From an uncultured Bacteroidota bacterium (GTDB taxonomy: Bacteria > Bacteroidota > Bacteroidia > Flavobacteriales > Flavobacteriaceae), in the NCBI GenBank assembly GCA_902515405.1, contig CABXUS010000006.1, positions 1 to 60,886 on the forward strand: a stretch of DNA of 60,886 nucleotides. Direction: 5' to 3'. Within the stretch, counting starts at the first letter, position 1. Every line of letters starts with the position of its first letter. Shown in pieces: positions 47,233-55,773 of the stretch. The notes beneath the pieces were generated by a model. The model saw nothing but the letters and a program-made list of their open reading frames with translations. It did no database searches and was not told the origin of the DNA. Made by a program: the position numbers and the translations under genes.

Positions 47233-47623
47233 ACTTTTAAAGTTTAATTAATTTAATTATATATGATATTAGAGGGAAATCAGTAAAACCTGATTTCTTA
47301 AATAGAAACAACCCATAAAGGGCGGACACCACGATTGATACGTAGAGAAGAATATATATTTAATGTTTCTTTAAAGCTAACCACATTGCAAATATTAATT
47401 AAAAAAAAACTAAAAAAAAAATATTTTCCATTTTTTATTAGTTTCAACTAAAAGTTATTAATTGTTAATTAGGAAGATATGAAGATATTTAAAAGTTAAT
47501 TTAAAAGATATTATATTTGCCTACCGAATTGCTAAAATAAGGGTTAAATAATGACCCATACAATGACCAAAATTATTTATGCAATTTGTAAAAGATATTT
47601 AAGTAATTGAATATCAGCCTTTA
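47233..47623. other. Intergenic region between the arginine operon and tRNA-Val
   Basis: A 391-bp gap without a convincing ORF on either strand. It holds an 8-bp inverted repeat (47276-47297), a short GC-richer segment (about 47318-47350, GGCGGACACCACG) that I cannot assign, two A-rich runs near 47400-47430, a TATATTTG box (47512-47519, plus strand) that could drive tRNA-Val, and repeated AAAGATATT words. Otherwise nothing is recognisable. Confidence 0.6.
47276..47297 (-). promoter_or_regulatory. Inverted repeat upstream of the arginine operon
   Basis: GAAATCAG (47276-47283) and CTGATTTC (47290-47297) are perfect 8-bp arms around a 6-bp spacer, 44 bp upstream of the first arginine-operon gene. 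This could be an operator or an mRNA leader hairpin. It has no T-run on either strand, so it is not a standard terminator. Confidence 0.4.
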
Positions 47624-47698
47624 GGGCGCTTAGCTCAGTTGGTTCAGAGCACTTGGTTTACACCCAAGGGGTCGGGGGTTCGAATCCCTCAGCGCCCA
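47624..47698 (+). tRNA. tRNA-Val (TAC)
   Basis: A 75-nt cloverleaf: acceptor GGGCGCT/AGCGCCC fully paired, D arm AGCTCAGTTGGTTCAGAGC, anticodon stem CTTGG/CCAAG with loop TTTACAC (anticodon TAC), T arm with GGTTCGAATCC. CCA is not encoded in full (ACA follows). Confidence 0.96.
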
Positions 47699-47707
47699 CA
47701 ATTTTAG

Positions 47708-47762
47708 ACCTTCGGTGAAGCAAAAAGCTAAAAATTAGTAAATAGTAATCGGAGGTTTTTTT
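47708..47762 (+). terminator. Possible terminator after tRNA-Val
   Basis: ACCTTCG (47708-47714) can pair with CGGAGGT (47750-47756), including one G-U pair, and is followed by seven T. The loop is long (35 nt) with a small inner AGC/GCT helix, so confidence is limited. Confidence 0.35.
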
Positions 47763-48234
47763 ATGGAGTACTTCTTTGATATGCAAAACCACCATTTTTA
47801 CCTTGTGACCAAGATATGAACTTTACACTTAGGTAAATATCATCATCTACCAAATGCATTACCAAGCTTTTACCTACAACCTCTTTAGGTTTTCCAACAG
47901 CTGATCTAAAATTTGTAAAAGATAAGCTATTAATGTTATTAATACTTCCTATTGACCATCTCGTACCAGCAGGACTAGAGTTTTCATTGGCTGAACTCTC
48001 TTTAACAATATTAAAAATTTGACCACCATTATTCCCTCTTGTAATTGATACATTAGATGTAAGTTGATCTTGATTACTTAATTGTGTATAATCCGCACCA
48101 TCTGCTTTTGTAAATGTTAAATTGGTTCCAGTCCAAACAGTTGATGATGTTGTATCACCTGGTACTTCATCTTCGCTATTAGAACAGGAACTAAGCGTAA
48201 AAATTATTATCAATAAGTATATTGTTTTCCTCAT
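47761..48234 (-). CDS. Surface lipoprotein of unknown function
   Basis: A 157-residue lipoprotein: MRKTIYLLIIIFTLSSC then SNSEDE. Acidic residues soon after the lipid Cys resemble the Bacteroidetes lipoprotein export signal, so the protein may face outside. The mature part is one domain beginning VWTGTNLTFTKADGADYT, with ITRGNNGGQIFN, SPAGTRWSIG, FRSAVGKP, and LVMHLVDDDIYLSVKF. I recall this domain as recurrent in marine Flavobacteriia but do not know a function. Its stop lies against the T-run after tRNA-Val. Confidence 0.75.
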   Translation of the reverse strand: MRKTIYLLIIIFTLSSCSNSEDEVPGDTTSSTVWTGTNLTFTKADGADYTQLSNQDQLTSNVSITRGNNGGQIFNIVKESSANENSSPAGTRWSIGSINNINSLSFTNFRSAVGKPKEVVGKSLVMHLVDDDIYLSVKFISWSQGKNGGFAYQRSTP

Positions 48235-48264
48235 AAAATTAATTTTATTTTAAAGTTAGTAATT

Positions 48265-49443
48265 TTAATTTGAAAATTTAAATTGTGTTTCAATTGGGAC
48301 ACCATAAAGGGATTCCAACTCTTTTATGTTTTTTTTAAAATAACTAGTTTTTGGTGGTAAACTTATATTCTTCCAAAAAAACTCATTAAAAGGAATTTTA
48401 TATAAAGCCATATCTTTTCTTTCTAAAGATTGTTGAAACTTAGTAAATTGTGATTTGTTTTCTTTCAAGCTAATTACATAAAATTCATGTCTAAATTCAA
48501 CAGGCACAAAGTCTGGAACAGATTCACCTTTACTTTTTAAAATATTCACAACATTATCTGGAAGTTTTCTTGATCCTTTCCAATCCCTTTTATGATAACT
48601 TAAATAGAGTTTTCCATTTGAATTTTTCTTGTATAACCAAATACCATTTTGTGATTTACCAACAGTAGGCACCCAAGAACGTTCAGCTCTGTATATTTTA
48701 CCTGTATCAAAACCTATGTATAATTTTAATCTTTCAGAATTACTTTTTCCCTCATAAACCATAACATCTTCACCATCATAAAAGGTGTTTTCAGTTTTTT
48801 TCCAATTAAATGAATTCAAATTAGTTTCTCTTCTAATTGGATTCATCCAAACTGTACTTTGCATTGGGTGTACTTTTGCCATATTTTTAACATATCTGTA
48901 ATCAGCGGAATTTCTAGATTCTTTTACATTAAATTTAATTGATGAATGGGAGGGCCCCCTGTCAATAACGTTAATAAAATGTTCTATAAAAAATCTACAA
49001 ATATTTTCTTCAACATCCCATCGTCTATATAAAATATCTAATTGATGATTTTTATTTATTGTATTTTCTTTTAACTTTTTAAATGCATTTTTTATATAGT
49101 GTAAGGGAGAATAAACAACCGTTTCAGTTAATTGAGTTGTTTTTTCTTTTAGACTAATTTTTTTATCAATAGAATTAATAAAGGCTCTAACATTAATTTT
49201 AAATGTTTCAAAACCAATTGATGAAATTTCTAAATCATCATCAAGTTCATCAGTTGTTACTAAAAATGAGAAAGTACCTTCACCAGTACTTGTTGTGCCT
49301 AGATTTTTTTTTATAATTCCAACTGCTGCATATGGGATTTCAAAATCACTTTCACTTACAACAGAACCCTCAATTAAAATTTTATCTTGTGAAAAAGAAA
49401 AAACAGAAAAAAATAAAAATAAAAACAATACAATTTTTTTCAT
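48265..49443 (-). CDS. Carboxypeptidase-regulatory-like domain protein
   Basis: A 392-residue secreted protein with a signal peptide (MKKIVLFLFLFFSVFSFSQ). Residues about 23-98 form a CarboxypepD-regulatory-like (Ig-type) domain: ILIEGSVVSESDFEIPYAAV, GTTSTGEGTFSF, ISSIGFETFKI. After KKISLKEKTTQLTETVV the rest is a beta-rich domain of unknown function with YIGFDTGKIYRAER. Proteins of this type without a TonB barrel are common in Bacteroidetes; location is probably the periplasm or outer membrane. It may share a transcript with the lipoprotein gene 30 bp downstream. Confidence 0.78.
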   Translation of the reverse strand: MKKIVLFLFLFFSVFSFSQDKILIEGSVVSESDFEIPYAAVGIIKKNLGTTSTGEGTFSFLVTTDELDDDLEISSIGFETFKINVRAFINSIDKKISLKEKTTQLTETVVYSPLHYIKNAFKKLKENTINKNHQLDILYRRWDVEENICRFFIEHFINVIDRGPSHSSIKFNVKESRNSADYRYVKNMAKVHPMQSTVWMNPIRRETNLNSFNWKKTENTFYDGEDVMVYEGKSNSERLKLYIGFDTGKIYRAERSWVPTVGKSQNGIWLYKKNSNGKLYLSYHKRDWKGSRKLPDNVVNILKSKGESVPDFVPVEFRHEFYVISLKENKSQFTKFQQSLERKDMALYKIPFNEFFWKNISLPPKTSYFKKNIKELESLYGVPIETQFKFSN

Positions 49444-49498
49444 TTACCTAAATATAAGAATTTAGAACTTTTTAATTTTAGTACATTTAATAAACAGA

Positions 49499-49948
49499 TT
49501 GAAAAAAATAAAAATATTAACAATTTATATTTTAGGCATATTTTACCTTAACGTAGGTATTTTACATTTTACCAATCCTGACTTTTTCCTAGTTATAATG
49601 CCGCCTTATTTACATTATCAAGAATTTTTTGTGTACTTAAGTGGGTTATTTGAGGCTCTATTTGGATTGATGATTTTTTTTAAAAAAACTAGATTTTATA
49701 GTGCATGGGGGATTTTTCTCTTATTAATAGCAGTTTTTCCAGCAAATATATATTTGTACAGTTCGTATGAGGCGCAAGAAATACTTTCAATAACAAAGGA
49801 GGAATCTCTTATAAGATTATTTTATCAAATACCATTACTTATTTTAGCCTATTGGCATTCTAGAGAAAATTCTTCAAAACATTTTGATTTGGTTTGTACA
49901 TTAATATTTATACCAACAATAATTTATTTTTTATCACTTTCTTTTTAA
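49499..49948 (+). CDS. DoxX-like membrane protein
   Basis: A 149-residue protein with four predicted membrane segments and the DoxX-like N-terminal pattern (YLNVGILHFTNPDFFLVIMPP, shown in part, then LSGLFEALFGLMIFFKKTR and a third segment at WGIFLLLIAVFPANIYLY). DoxX-like proteins are small redox-linked membrane proteins, but the role here is unknown. The start is TTG at 49499, which leaves the first membrane segment complete. It is divergent from the carboxypeptidase-regulatory-like gene. Confidence 0.75.
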   Translation: MKKIKILTIYILGIFYLNVGILHFTNPDFFLVIMPPYLHYQEFFVYLSGLFEALFGLMIFFKKTRFYSAWGIFLLLIAVFPANIYLYSSYEAQEILSITKEESLIRLFYQIPLLILAYWHSRENSSKHFDLVCTLIFIPTIIYFLSLSF

Positions 49949-50112
49949 AAATTTATGAAGAACCTTTTTATAACATCTACAATACTATTTTCCTAAATAT
50001 AATATTTACAGATTTTTTAAAAATTAAAAATGTTCTTTATGCGCCAGCAATTGGAATTGTTGATAAATATAATAAAGGAATATTAGAATTTATAAATGAT
50101 AATTTAAATTAA
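49949..50112 (+). pseudogene. Possible remnant ORF of unknown origin
   Basis: A frame open from 49894 to a TAA at 50112 runs past the DoxX-like stop. The part after 49949 reads like normal protein (FTDFLKIKNVLYAPAIGIVD, KYNKGILEFINDNLN) but has no good start of its own, since the frame's ATG lies inside the upstream gene in another register. It may be a decayed 3' fragment or a chance ORF. Confidence 0.2.
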
Positions 50113-50114
50113 AA

Positions 50115-51056
50115 TCACTTTTTCCAATTTGAATTCCAAAACCCTAAAAACATAGGAACATTCTTTTGGTAAATTTTATAATTAGGATATTTTGCTGAGC
50201 TAATCTGTTCACTAAATTTAGCACTATTATAAAATAAAATGACTAAAAGAATACAACCAATTATAGACCAGTTAAAAACATTACCAGTGGCTGAAATACT
50301 AAAAAGATAGAAAATAATCCAAATAAGTTGTTCAGATGTAAAATTAGGATGTCTAGATATAGACCATAATCCGTTAGATACAAATCCTCTTTTGTAATCA
50401 CCACTAAGCTTCACACCAGATTGTATTTTTCTATATTTCTTTGATTGAAAATTATATTGTTGCTGGTCAGCAACCGTTTCAATAATAATAAAAAAAAGCA
50501 TCAATAATGCTATCACATAATCGTAATTATTTATGTCATTTGTTCCTTGCCATGCTGCCAAAATTGGCAAAGTCATAAGAAATATTAAGCCCATTTGATA
50601 TAAACAAATAAAAAACAAGTTAAAAACAGCCCAATTAAATCTTGGTCTTAAAAATGGTGTTATTCTCTTTAATTCTTTCCACCTGTAATCTTCTTCTCCT
50701 AACCATAGATAAATACTATAGCCACCTTTTCTTCCAAAGTTGTAACTTAATCTAAGTCCCCAAATTGAAGCTACAATTGACATTAAAACCATCCTTGGTT
50801 CATAACCTGACTCGGCTGTAAAATACCAAACATAAAATATGGGTATGGTACTCCACAATTTGTCTACTTGACTATAATTATTAAAGATTTCACTAATTAT
50901 AAAAGATATAAATGATGAAGCTAAATAAACTTTAAATAGTAAAGTAAAAGTTTGAAGCTGATCCTCAGTAAAATTAAGATTGAAATAATTTCCAAAGAAT
51001 ATAAAATAGACAAATATTATTAAAGAGGATATTAGTATTATAATCTTTTTAAACAT
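50115..51056 (-). CDS. DUF1295 / steroid reductase-like membrane protein
   Basis: A 313-residue integral membrane protein with about 7-8 hydrophobic segments. The C-terminal motif NGLWSISRHPNFTSEQLIW with YNSAKFSEQISSAKYPNY is typical of DUF1295 and steroid 5-alpha-reductase-like enzymes, where this region binds NADPH. The substrate is unknown; family members act on lipids or enones. It is divergent from the DUF1800 gene with a 62-bp gap. Confidence 0.88.
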   Translation of the reverse strand: MFKKIIILISSLIIFVYFIFFGNYFNLNFTEDQLQTFTLLFKVYLASSFISFIISEIFNNYSQVDKLWSTIPIFYVWYFTAESGYEPRMVLMSIVASIWGLRLSYNFGRKGGYSIYLWLGEEDYRWKELKRITPFLRPRFNWAVFNLFFICLYQMGLIFLMTLPILAAWQGTNDINNYDYVIALLMLFFIIIETVADQQQYNFQSKKYRKIQSGVKLSGDYKRGFVSNGLWSISRHPNFTSEQLIWIIFYLFSISATGNVFNWSIIGCILLVILFYNSAKFSEQISSAKYPNYKIYQKNVPMFLGFWNSNWKK

Positions 51057-51083
51057 AAAATGTATTTCTAAATTAGGAAAAAT

Positions 51084-51114
51084 TTGCTAGATGGAATGAT
51101 ATTTGCGATATTTG
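51084..51114 (+). promoter_or_regulatory. Promoter of the DUF1800-DUF1501 pair
   Basis: TTG (51084-51086), a 20-bp spacer and GATATTTG (51107-51114), a 7/8 match to TAnnTTTG. The box ends 4 bp before the ATG at 51119, so the message would be leaderless or nearly so. The same TATTTG word occurs 10 bp upstream. Confidence 0.45.
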
Positions 51115-51118
51115 AATT

Positions 51119-52573
51119 ATGGCTTTGAACTGTAATAATGGAACGTTAAGTCTCTATGTGCCAGACCAAAACAATCCTTGGGATATTCCTAAGGTTCTAT
51201 TTATTTTTAGAAGGCTTGGATTTAGTATAAAGTTTACAGACGTTAAAGATCAATTAAATAAAAATCCAAATGAGTTGATTGATCAATTATTTGATGATGC
51301 ATTAAATACTCCGTTAACTCCTAATCCTGGTTGGGCTAATTTTAATAATTCAGACTTTCAAGCATCAGGAATAAATAGAGGAGCTTTTTTTAGAGATCAT
51401 CAAAAAATAGTATTTAATGATTTTTTAAATAATGGATTAAGGGAGAGATTAACCCTTTTTTGGAGTAATCACTTTGTTACAGAATATTACATGTATAATC
51501 ATCCTGCTTATGCATTTAGATATTATAATAATTTACAAGAAAATGTTCTTGGAAATTTTAAGGAATTCGTTAGAAAAATAGGTTTAGACGATGCGATGTT
51601 AATGTATTTAAATGGTTTTGATAATAAAAATAATGCCCCAAATGAAAATTATTCTAGAGAACTTTTCGAATTATTTACTCTTGGAGAAGGAAATGGTTAC
51701 ACTCAATATGATATTACAGAAACATCTCGTTCATTAACTGGATATAACTCTAGACAAAATGGAGGTCCTATTAACTTTAATCCAAATAGATTTGATGATG
51801 GTGAAAAAACAATTTTTGGAAGAACTGGTAATTGGGATTATGATGATGTTATAAACATATTATTTGAAGAAAAAAGTGATTTAATTTCCTCTTTTATCTG
51901 TACTAAGATTTATAAACATTTTGTAAGTCCTGTAATAGACAATCAAATAATTACTGAACTTTCATCATATTTCATTCAAAATAATTTTGAATTATTACCA
52001 TTATTTAAAAAGTTATTTAAAAGTGAACACTTTTTCAACTCTGATGCTAGCAATGTAATTATTAAGAGTCCTATCGATTTAATGGTTTTTATTGAAAAGG
52101 AATTTGCTTTTACAAAGCCAAATAATTTTACGGATAATTTAAATAATTATCTAAGAGCTAGAACTATGGATATGGGACAACAAATTTTGAATCCAGTTGA
52201 TGTTGCAGGTTGGCAGGAAAATCAAGATTGGATATCAACTGGTACCTTACCTATGAGATGGGAATTTGGGGATTATCTTTTAAATAGATACTATGCTGGT
52301 GATAAAAATCAATTTCGATCCCTATTAAGTTATATGATTGGAGATAACGATGATAATCCTGAAAGTATCGTAAGAACTGTTAAAAAATATATGTTTTGTA
52401 ATTATGAAATTCTCCAAGATGAATTAAATGATGCTATTTCAATATTTAAAGGTGATATACCTGACAACTATTTTGATGGTGGAGGATGGTCAATTAAAGA
52501 TAACACAGTACCAAAGCAGTTTTATGATTTGTTAAGATTTTTTGTAACGCTACCTGAATTTCAATTAAAATGA
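51119..52573 (+). CDS. DUF1800 domain protein
   Basis: A 484-residue protein with the DUF1800 signatures WSNHFVTE, then NENYSRELFELFTLGEG and, near the C-terminus, a helical region with NPVDVAGWQENQDW. No signal peptide is visible at the chosen ATG, nor in the short upstream sequence. DUF1800 genes nearly always pair with DUF1501 genes, as here with a 4-bp overlap (ATGA). The biochemical function is not known to me; export together with its partner is possible. Confidence 0.9.
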   Translation: MALNCNNGTLSLYVPDQNNPWDIPKVLFIFRRLGFSIKFTDVKDQLNKNPNELIDQLFDDALNTPLTPNPGWANFNNSDFQASGINRGAFFRDHQKIVFNDFLNNGLRERLTLFWSNHFVTEYYMYNHPAYAFRYYNNLQENVLGNFKEFVRKIGLDDAMLMYLNGFDNKNNAPNENYSRELFELFTLGEGNGYTQYDITETSRSLTGYNSRQNGGPINFNPNRFDDGEKTIFGRTGNWDYDDVINILFEEKSDLISSFICTKIYKHFVSPVIDNQIITELSSYFIQNNFELLPLFKKLFKSEHFFNSDASNVIIKSPIDLMVFIEKEFAFTKPNNFTDNLNNYLRARTMDMGQQILNPVDVAGWQENQDWISTGTLPMRWEFGDYLLNRYYAGDKNQFRSLLSYMIGDNDDNPESIVRTVKKYMFCNYEILQDELNDAISIFKGDIPDNYFDGGGWSIKDNTVPKQFYDLLRFFVTLPEFQLK

Positions 52574-54177
52574 GTAAGAAATATATAAATTCTGAAAAGC
52601 ATAGAAAAGAACACTCCAAATGGGATAGAAGAGGTTTTATGAGAGTATTAGGATTAGCCGGTGCTGGATCTATATCCTTAGGAACTACAAATCTTTCTGT
52701 TTTAAATTCAAATTTCTTATCAAATGCACTATCTGACTCAATCTCTGATAGAGTTCTTGTTTTAGTCAGATTAAAAGGTGGTAATGATGGTCTAAATACC
52801 ATTATTCCGCTATCACAATATGATACTTATGTGTCAAAAAGACCAACTCTTCATATTCCGAATAACAAGATTATCAAATTAGATGATAACCATGGGATTC
52901 CTAATTACATGTCTAACTTAATGCCTTTTTGGAATGACGGACAAATGAAAGTAGTTAACGGTGTTGGATATGAAAATCAAAACTTGTCCCATTTTACCTC
53001 CTCTGATTATTGGGCTACTGGTTCCACCAATAAAAGTGATATGGTTTCTACAGGATGGCTTGGAAGATATTATGATGAAAAGCATTTTGATTACAGCATG
53101 AATCCACCTGAGAAACCGATTGCGGTTCAAATTGGTAGTAATGCCAACCTAATTTTTAGTGGTGCCCAAAGATCATATGCGTTTGCTGTTGCAAATGAAT
53201 CAAGACTTGAAAGAGTTGCTGAAAGAGGAGAGTTTTTTGGATTAGATAATCTCCCAGATTGTACTCACGGTGATCAATTAGAATATCTCAGAAGGGTTAC
53301 TAATACCACTTATGATTATGCAAAAGTTATTAATGAAGCTTTTAAAAACTCTAATGATTCTAATACATATGATAATGGAATTGGATTGGAAAAACAGTTG
53401 AGATTGGTTGCTAGACTAATAAAAGGTGGACTAGGATCTAAAATATACATGGTCTCAATTGGTGGTTTTGATACCCATGGAAATCAATCATTAACACATG
53501 AAGTTTTACTCACATATGTTGCTGATGCTATCAAGAAATTTTATAATGATTTAAATTATGAAGGATTAGACTCTAAGGTTCTTTCAATGACATTTTCAGA
53601 ATTTGGTCGAAGAGTTAAAGAAAACGGTTCCCAAGGAACTGACCATGGATCGGCTGCACCAACTTTATTATTTGGCCCTCCATTAAAAGGAAGTGGAATA
53701 ATTGGTGAATGGCCAAGTTTAGATAATTTAAATAACAGAGGAAATATTTATAATAGTATAGATTTTAGATCTATATATCAAGCAATTTTAAAGGATTGGC
53801 TTTGTGGTGATCCTGATTATATTGATAAAGCCTTACTAGGTGATGAGTATGATGTTCTAGGTTTAGGTTTTGGATGTAATGATTTAGAAACTGTAGATTA
53901 TAATGATTTATTTAATTACCACCATCCAATTTATACAAATTCAGTTAACGCAGTAAATTTAAATCTTAGAATTAAGCAAACTCACAAGGTAAATATTAGA
54001 ATTTACGATATTTTAGGTAGACATGTTAGTACTGTATTTGAAGGTGACTTGAATGGTGGAGAACATACATTCCCCTTAAGTCATAACCCAAGCGGTAAAA
54101 TTTCTTCAGGTCAATATTTCTACAGAATAGGAATATCTGGAGGACAATCTTTAAGTAAGTCTTTTGTAGTTAGATAG
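52570..54177 (+). CDS. DUF1501 protein with T9SS type A tail
   Basis: A 535-residue protein. It starts with a twin-arginine-like segment (KWDRRGFMRVLGLAGAGSIS), then the DUF1501 domain, related to sulfatase/phosphatase folds (LVLVRLKGGNDGLNTIIPL; SIGGFDTHGNQ; FSEFGRRVKENGSQGTDHGS). The last 75 residues are a T9SS type A sorting domain (NIRIYDILGRHV, GQYFYRIGISGGQ, KSFVVR), so it is expected at the cell surface. It overlaps DUF1800 by 4 bp and the convergent zinc-ribbon-like gene by 8 bp. Confidence 0.9.
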   Translation: MSKKYINSEKHRKEHSKWDRRGFMRVLGLAGAGSISLGTTNLSVLNSNFLSNALSDSISDRVLVLVRLKGGNDGLNTIIPLSQYDTYVSKRPTLHIPNNKIIKLDDNHGIPNYMSNLMPFWNDGQMKVVNGVGYENQNLSHFTSSDYWATGSTNKSDMVSTGWLGRYYDEKHFDYSMNPPEKPIAVQIGSNANLIFSGAQRSYAFAVANESRLERVAERGEFFGLDNLPDCTHGDQLEYLRRVTNTTYDYAKVINEAFKNSNDSNTYDNGIGLEKQLRLVARLIKGGLGSKIYMVSIGGFDTHGNQSLTHEVLLTYVADAIKKFYNDLNYEGLDSKVLSMTFSEFGRRVKENGSQGTDHGSAAPTLLFGPPLKGSGIIGEWPSLDNLNNRGNIYNSIDFRSIYQAILKDWLCGDPDYIDKALLGDEYDVLGLGFGCNDLETVDYNDLFNYHHPIYTNSVNAVNLNLRIKQTHKVNIRIYDILGRHVSTVFEGDLNGGEHTFPLSHNPSGKISSGQYFYRIGISGGQSLSKSFVVR

Positions 54178-54949
54178 AGCTAAATATACCTTCCATTTTT
54201 AACCCTTCCTCTTCAGCTAAATCCTTGTCAACTAAAATTCTTCCACTATGCTCATCTGTAATGAGTTTTTTTCTAGATGCTATATCTAATTGAACTTGAG
54301 GAGGTATAACAAAAAAAGATCCAGCTGAAGCACCTCTTTCAACAGGCACAACTGCAAGACCATTTCTAACACTAGATCTTATTTTTTTATAGGAATTTAA
54401 TAATGATTCATCAATTTTAGATTCAAATTCAGTTGATTTTTTAATCAAACTACTTTCTTCTTTTTCAGTTTCTTTCATTATTGCATCAAGTTCATCTTTC
54501 TTATGTTTTAAATGACCATTTCTATTATTTTTTAATTCAGTTATTTCAGATAAACTATCACCTTTTTGTTCAATTTGAGCCTTTAATTCATTAATTTGTT
54601 TTTCACTGTACTCAATTTCCAGTTCCTGATATTCAATTTCTTTGCTTAGTGATTCAAAAGCCCTATTATTTCTAACATTTTTTTGTTGTTCATTATATTT
54701 TTTAATCATGGCTTTAGATTCCTCAATTTTGTTCAGCTTTTCCTTTATTAAGTTTTCTAAATCTTTAATTTCATTATTAATTTTTTCTAATCTTACTGTA
54801 AGACCTGATATTTCATCTTCAAGATCTTGAACCTCAAGGGGAAGTTCTCCTCTAACATTTCTTAGTTTATCAATTCTAGAATGTACTAATTGTAAATCAT
54901 AAAGCGCTCTTAACTTATCTTCTACTGAGTATTCAACTTTTTTTGCCAT
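54170..54949 (-). CDS. Coiled-coil protein of the C4 zinc-ribbon family, cysteines lost
   Basis: A 259-residue protein: a long antiparallel-type coiled coil (about residues 10-180) and a short C-terminal domain. In the family this end is a C4 zinc ribbon, but here the expected Cys positions read RGASAGSFFVIPPQVQ and KLITDEHSGRIL, with no cysteine in the whole protein. I recall Flavobacteriia members being like this, so the loss is probably lineage-wide. The partner gene nif3 is 1 bp upstream, a common pairing. A role in translation or RNA handling has been suggested for relatives. Confidence 0.85.
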   Translation of the reverse strand: MAKKVEYSVEDKLRALYDLQLVHSRIDKLRNVRGELPLEVQDLEDEISGLTVRLEKINNEIKDLENLIKEKLNKIEESKAMIKKYNEQQKNVRNNRAFESLSKEIEYQELEIEYSEKQINELKAQIEQKGDSLSEITELKNNRNGHLKHKKDELDAIMKETEKEESSLIKKSTEFESKIDESLLNSYKKIRSSVRNGLAVVPVERGASAGSFFVIPPQVQLDIASRKKLITDEHSGRILVDKDLAEEEGLKMEGIFSSI

Positions 54950-54950
54950 A

Positions 54951-55733
54951 TTAAAAATAATTTACTGGGTTTGTTATAGTATTTGCAATAATGCATGCAA
55001 ACTTAGGGATTTTTTTATTAAGATAATTCAGAATGAGATTCTTTGTATATTTTTCACTTTCGTAGTGACCAATGTCAACTAGCAATAGCTTTTCATTCGA
55101 TTTAAAAAAGTCATGGTATTTCAAATCAGCGGTAACATAGCAGTCAACTTTTTTTGTTAAAGCCTCTTCAATAGCAAAACTTCCAGAACCACCCAGTACA
55201 GCTACTTTTTTTATTTTTTTACCTAAAAACGCACTGTGTCTAATATTTGAAATTTCCATTTTTTCTTTGACATATTTTAAAAAATCTGATTCTAGTTTAT
55301 AATCCATTAATTCACCTATTATTCCCATTCCAAGATTTTTGCTTTCTTGCTTTTGAATAAGTAAGCTAGTATTTATAAGGTTTAATTTTTGTGCTATTTT
55401 AAAACTCACTCCCTCAGGATTATTATCCAAATTAGTATGAATTGCGTAAATATTTATATTATTTTTTATTGCTTTAATAATACATTTATTCACATAGTTT
55501 TCTGATTTTAATGATTTAATTCCTTTAAATATTAATGGATGAAAAGTTATAATTAAATTACAATTTTTACTTATAGCTTCATCAATTATTTTTTCTGTTG
55601 TATCAATTGTAATTAATGCTTTATTTATCTCAGAATTAGGATTCCCAACTAATAAACCAACATTATCAAAATCTTCTGCATTTTGTAAAGGACACCATTC
55701 TTCTAAAATATTTTGGATATCAATTAATTTCAT
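54951..55733 (-). CDS. Nif3-like dinuclear metal-centre protein
   Basis: A 260-residue NIF3/YbgI-family protein. Metal-ligand motifs are visible: IITFHPLIFKG and AIHTNLDN in the first half, then DIGHYESE in the second. The length matches the short YbgI-type form; many Flavobacteriia have a longer version with a central insert. The family forms toroidal hexamers; activity is uncertain (GTP cyclohydrolase-like or hydrolase roles have been proposed). It is co-transcribed with the zinc-ribbon-like gene and has a TAnnTTTG promoter upstream. Confidence 0.92.
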   Translation of the reverse strand: MKLIDIQNILEEWCPLQNAEDFDNVGLLVGNPNSEINKALITIDTTEKIIDEAISKNCNLIITFHPLIFKGIKSLKSENYVNKCIIKAIKNNINIYAIHTNLDNNPEGVSFKIAQKLNLINTSLLIQKQESKNLGMGIIGELMDYKLESDFLKYVKEKMEISNIRHSAFLGKKIKKVAVLGGSGSFAIEEALTKKVDCYVTADLKYHDFFKSNEKLLLVDIGHYESEKYTKNLILNYLNKKIPKFACIIANTITNPVNYF

Positions 55734-55746
55734 TGAAATTTTTTAT

Positions 55747-55773
55747 CAAATATAAAATTTATATTTTCGTCAA
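55747..55773 (-). promoter_or_regulatory. Promoter of nif3 operon
   Basis: On the minus strand TTG (55773-55771), a 16-bp spacer, then TATATTTG (55754-55747), a full match to TAnnTTTG. The spacer is one base below the usual range. The box ends 13 nt before the ATG at 55733. Confidence 0.45.

Noticed and set aside
47276-47297. The inverted repeat as a terminator or IS end
   Set aside because: There is no T-run on either side, no transposase gene nearby and no target duplication visible.
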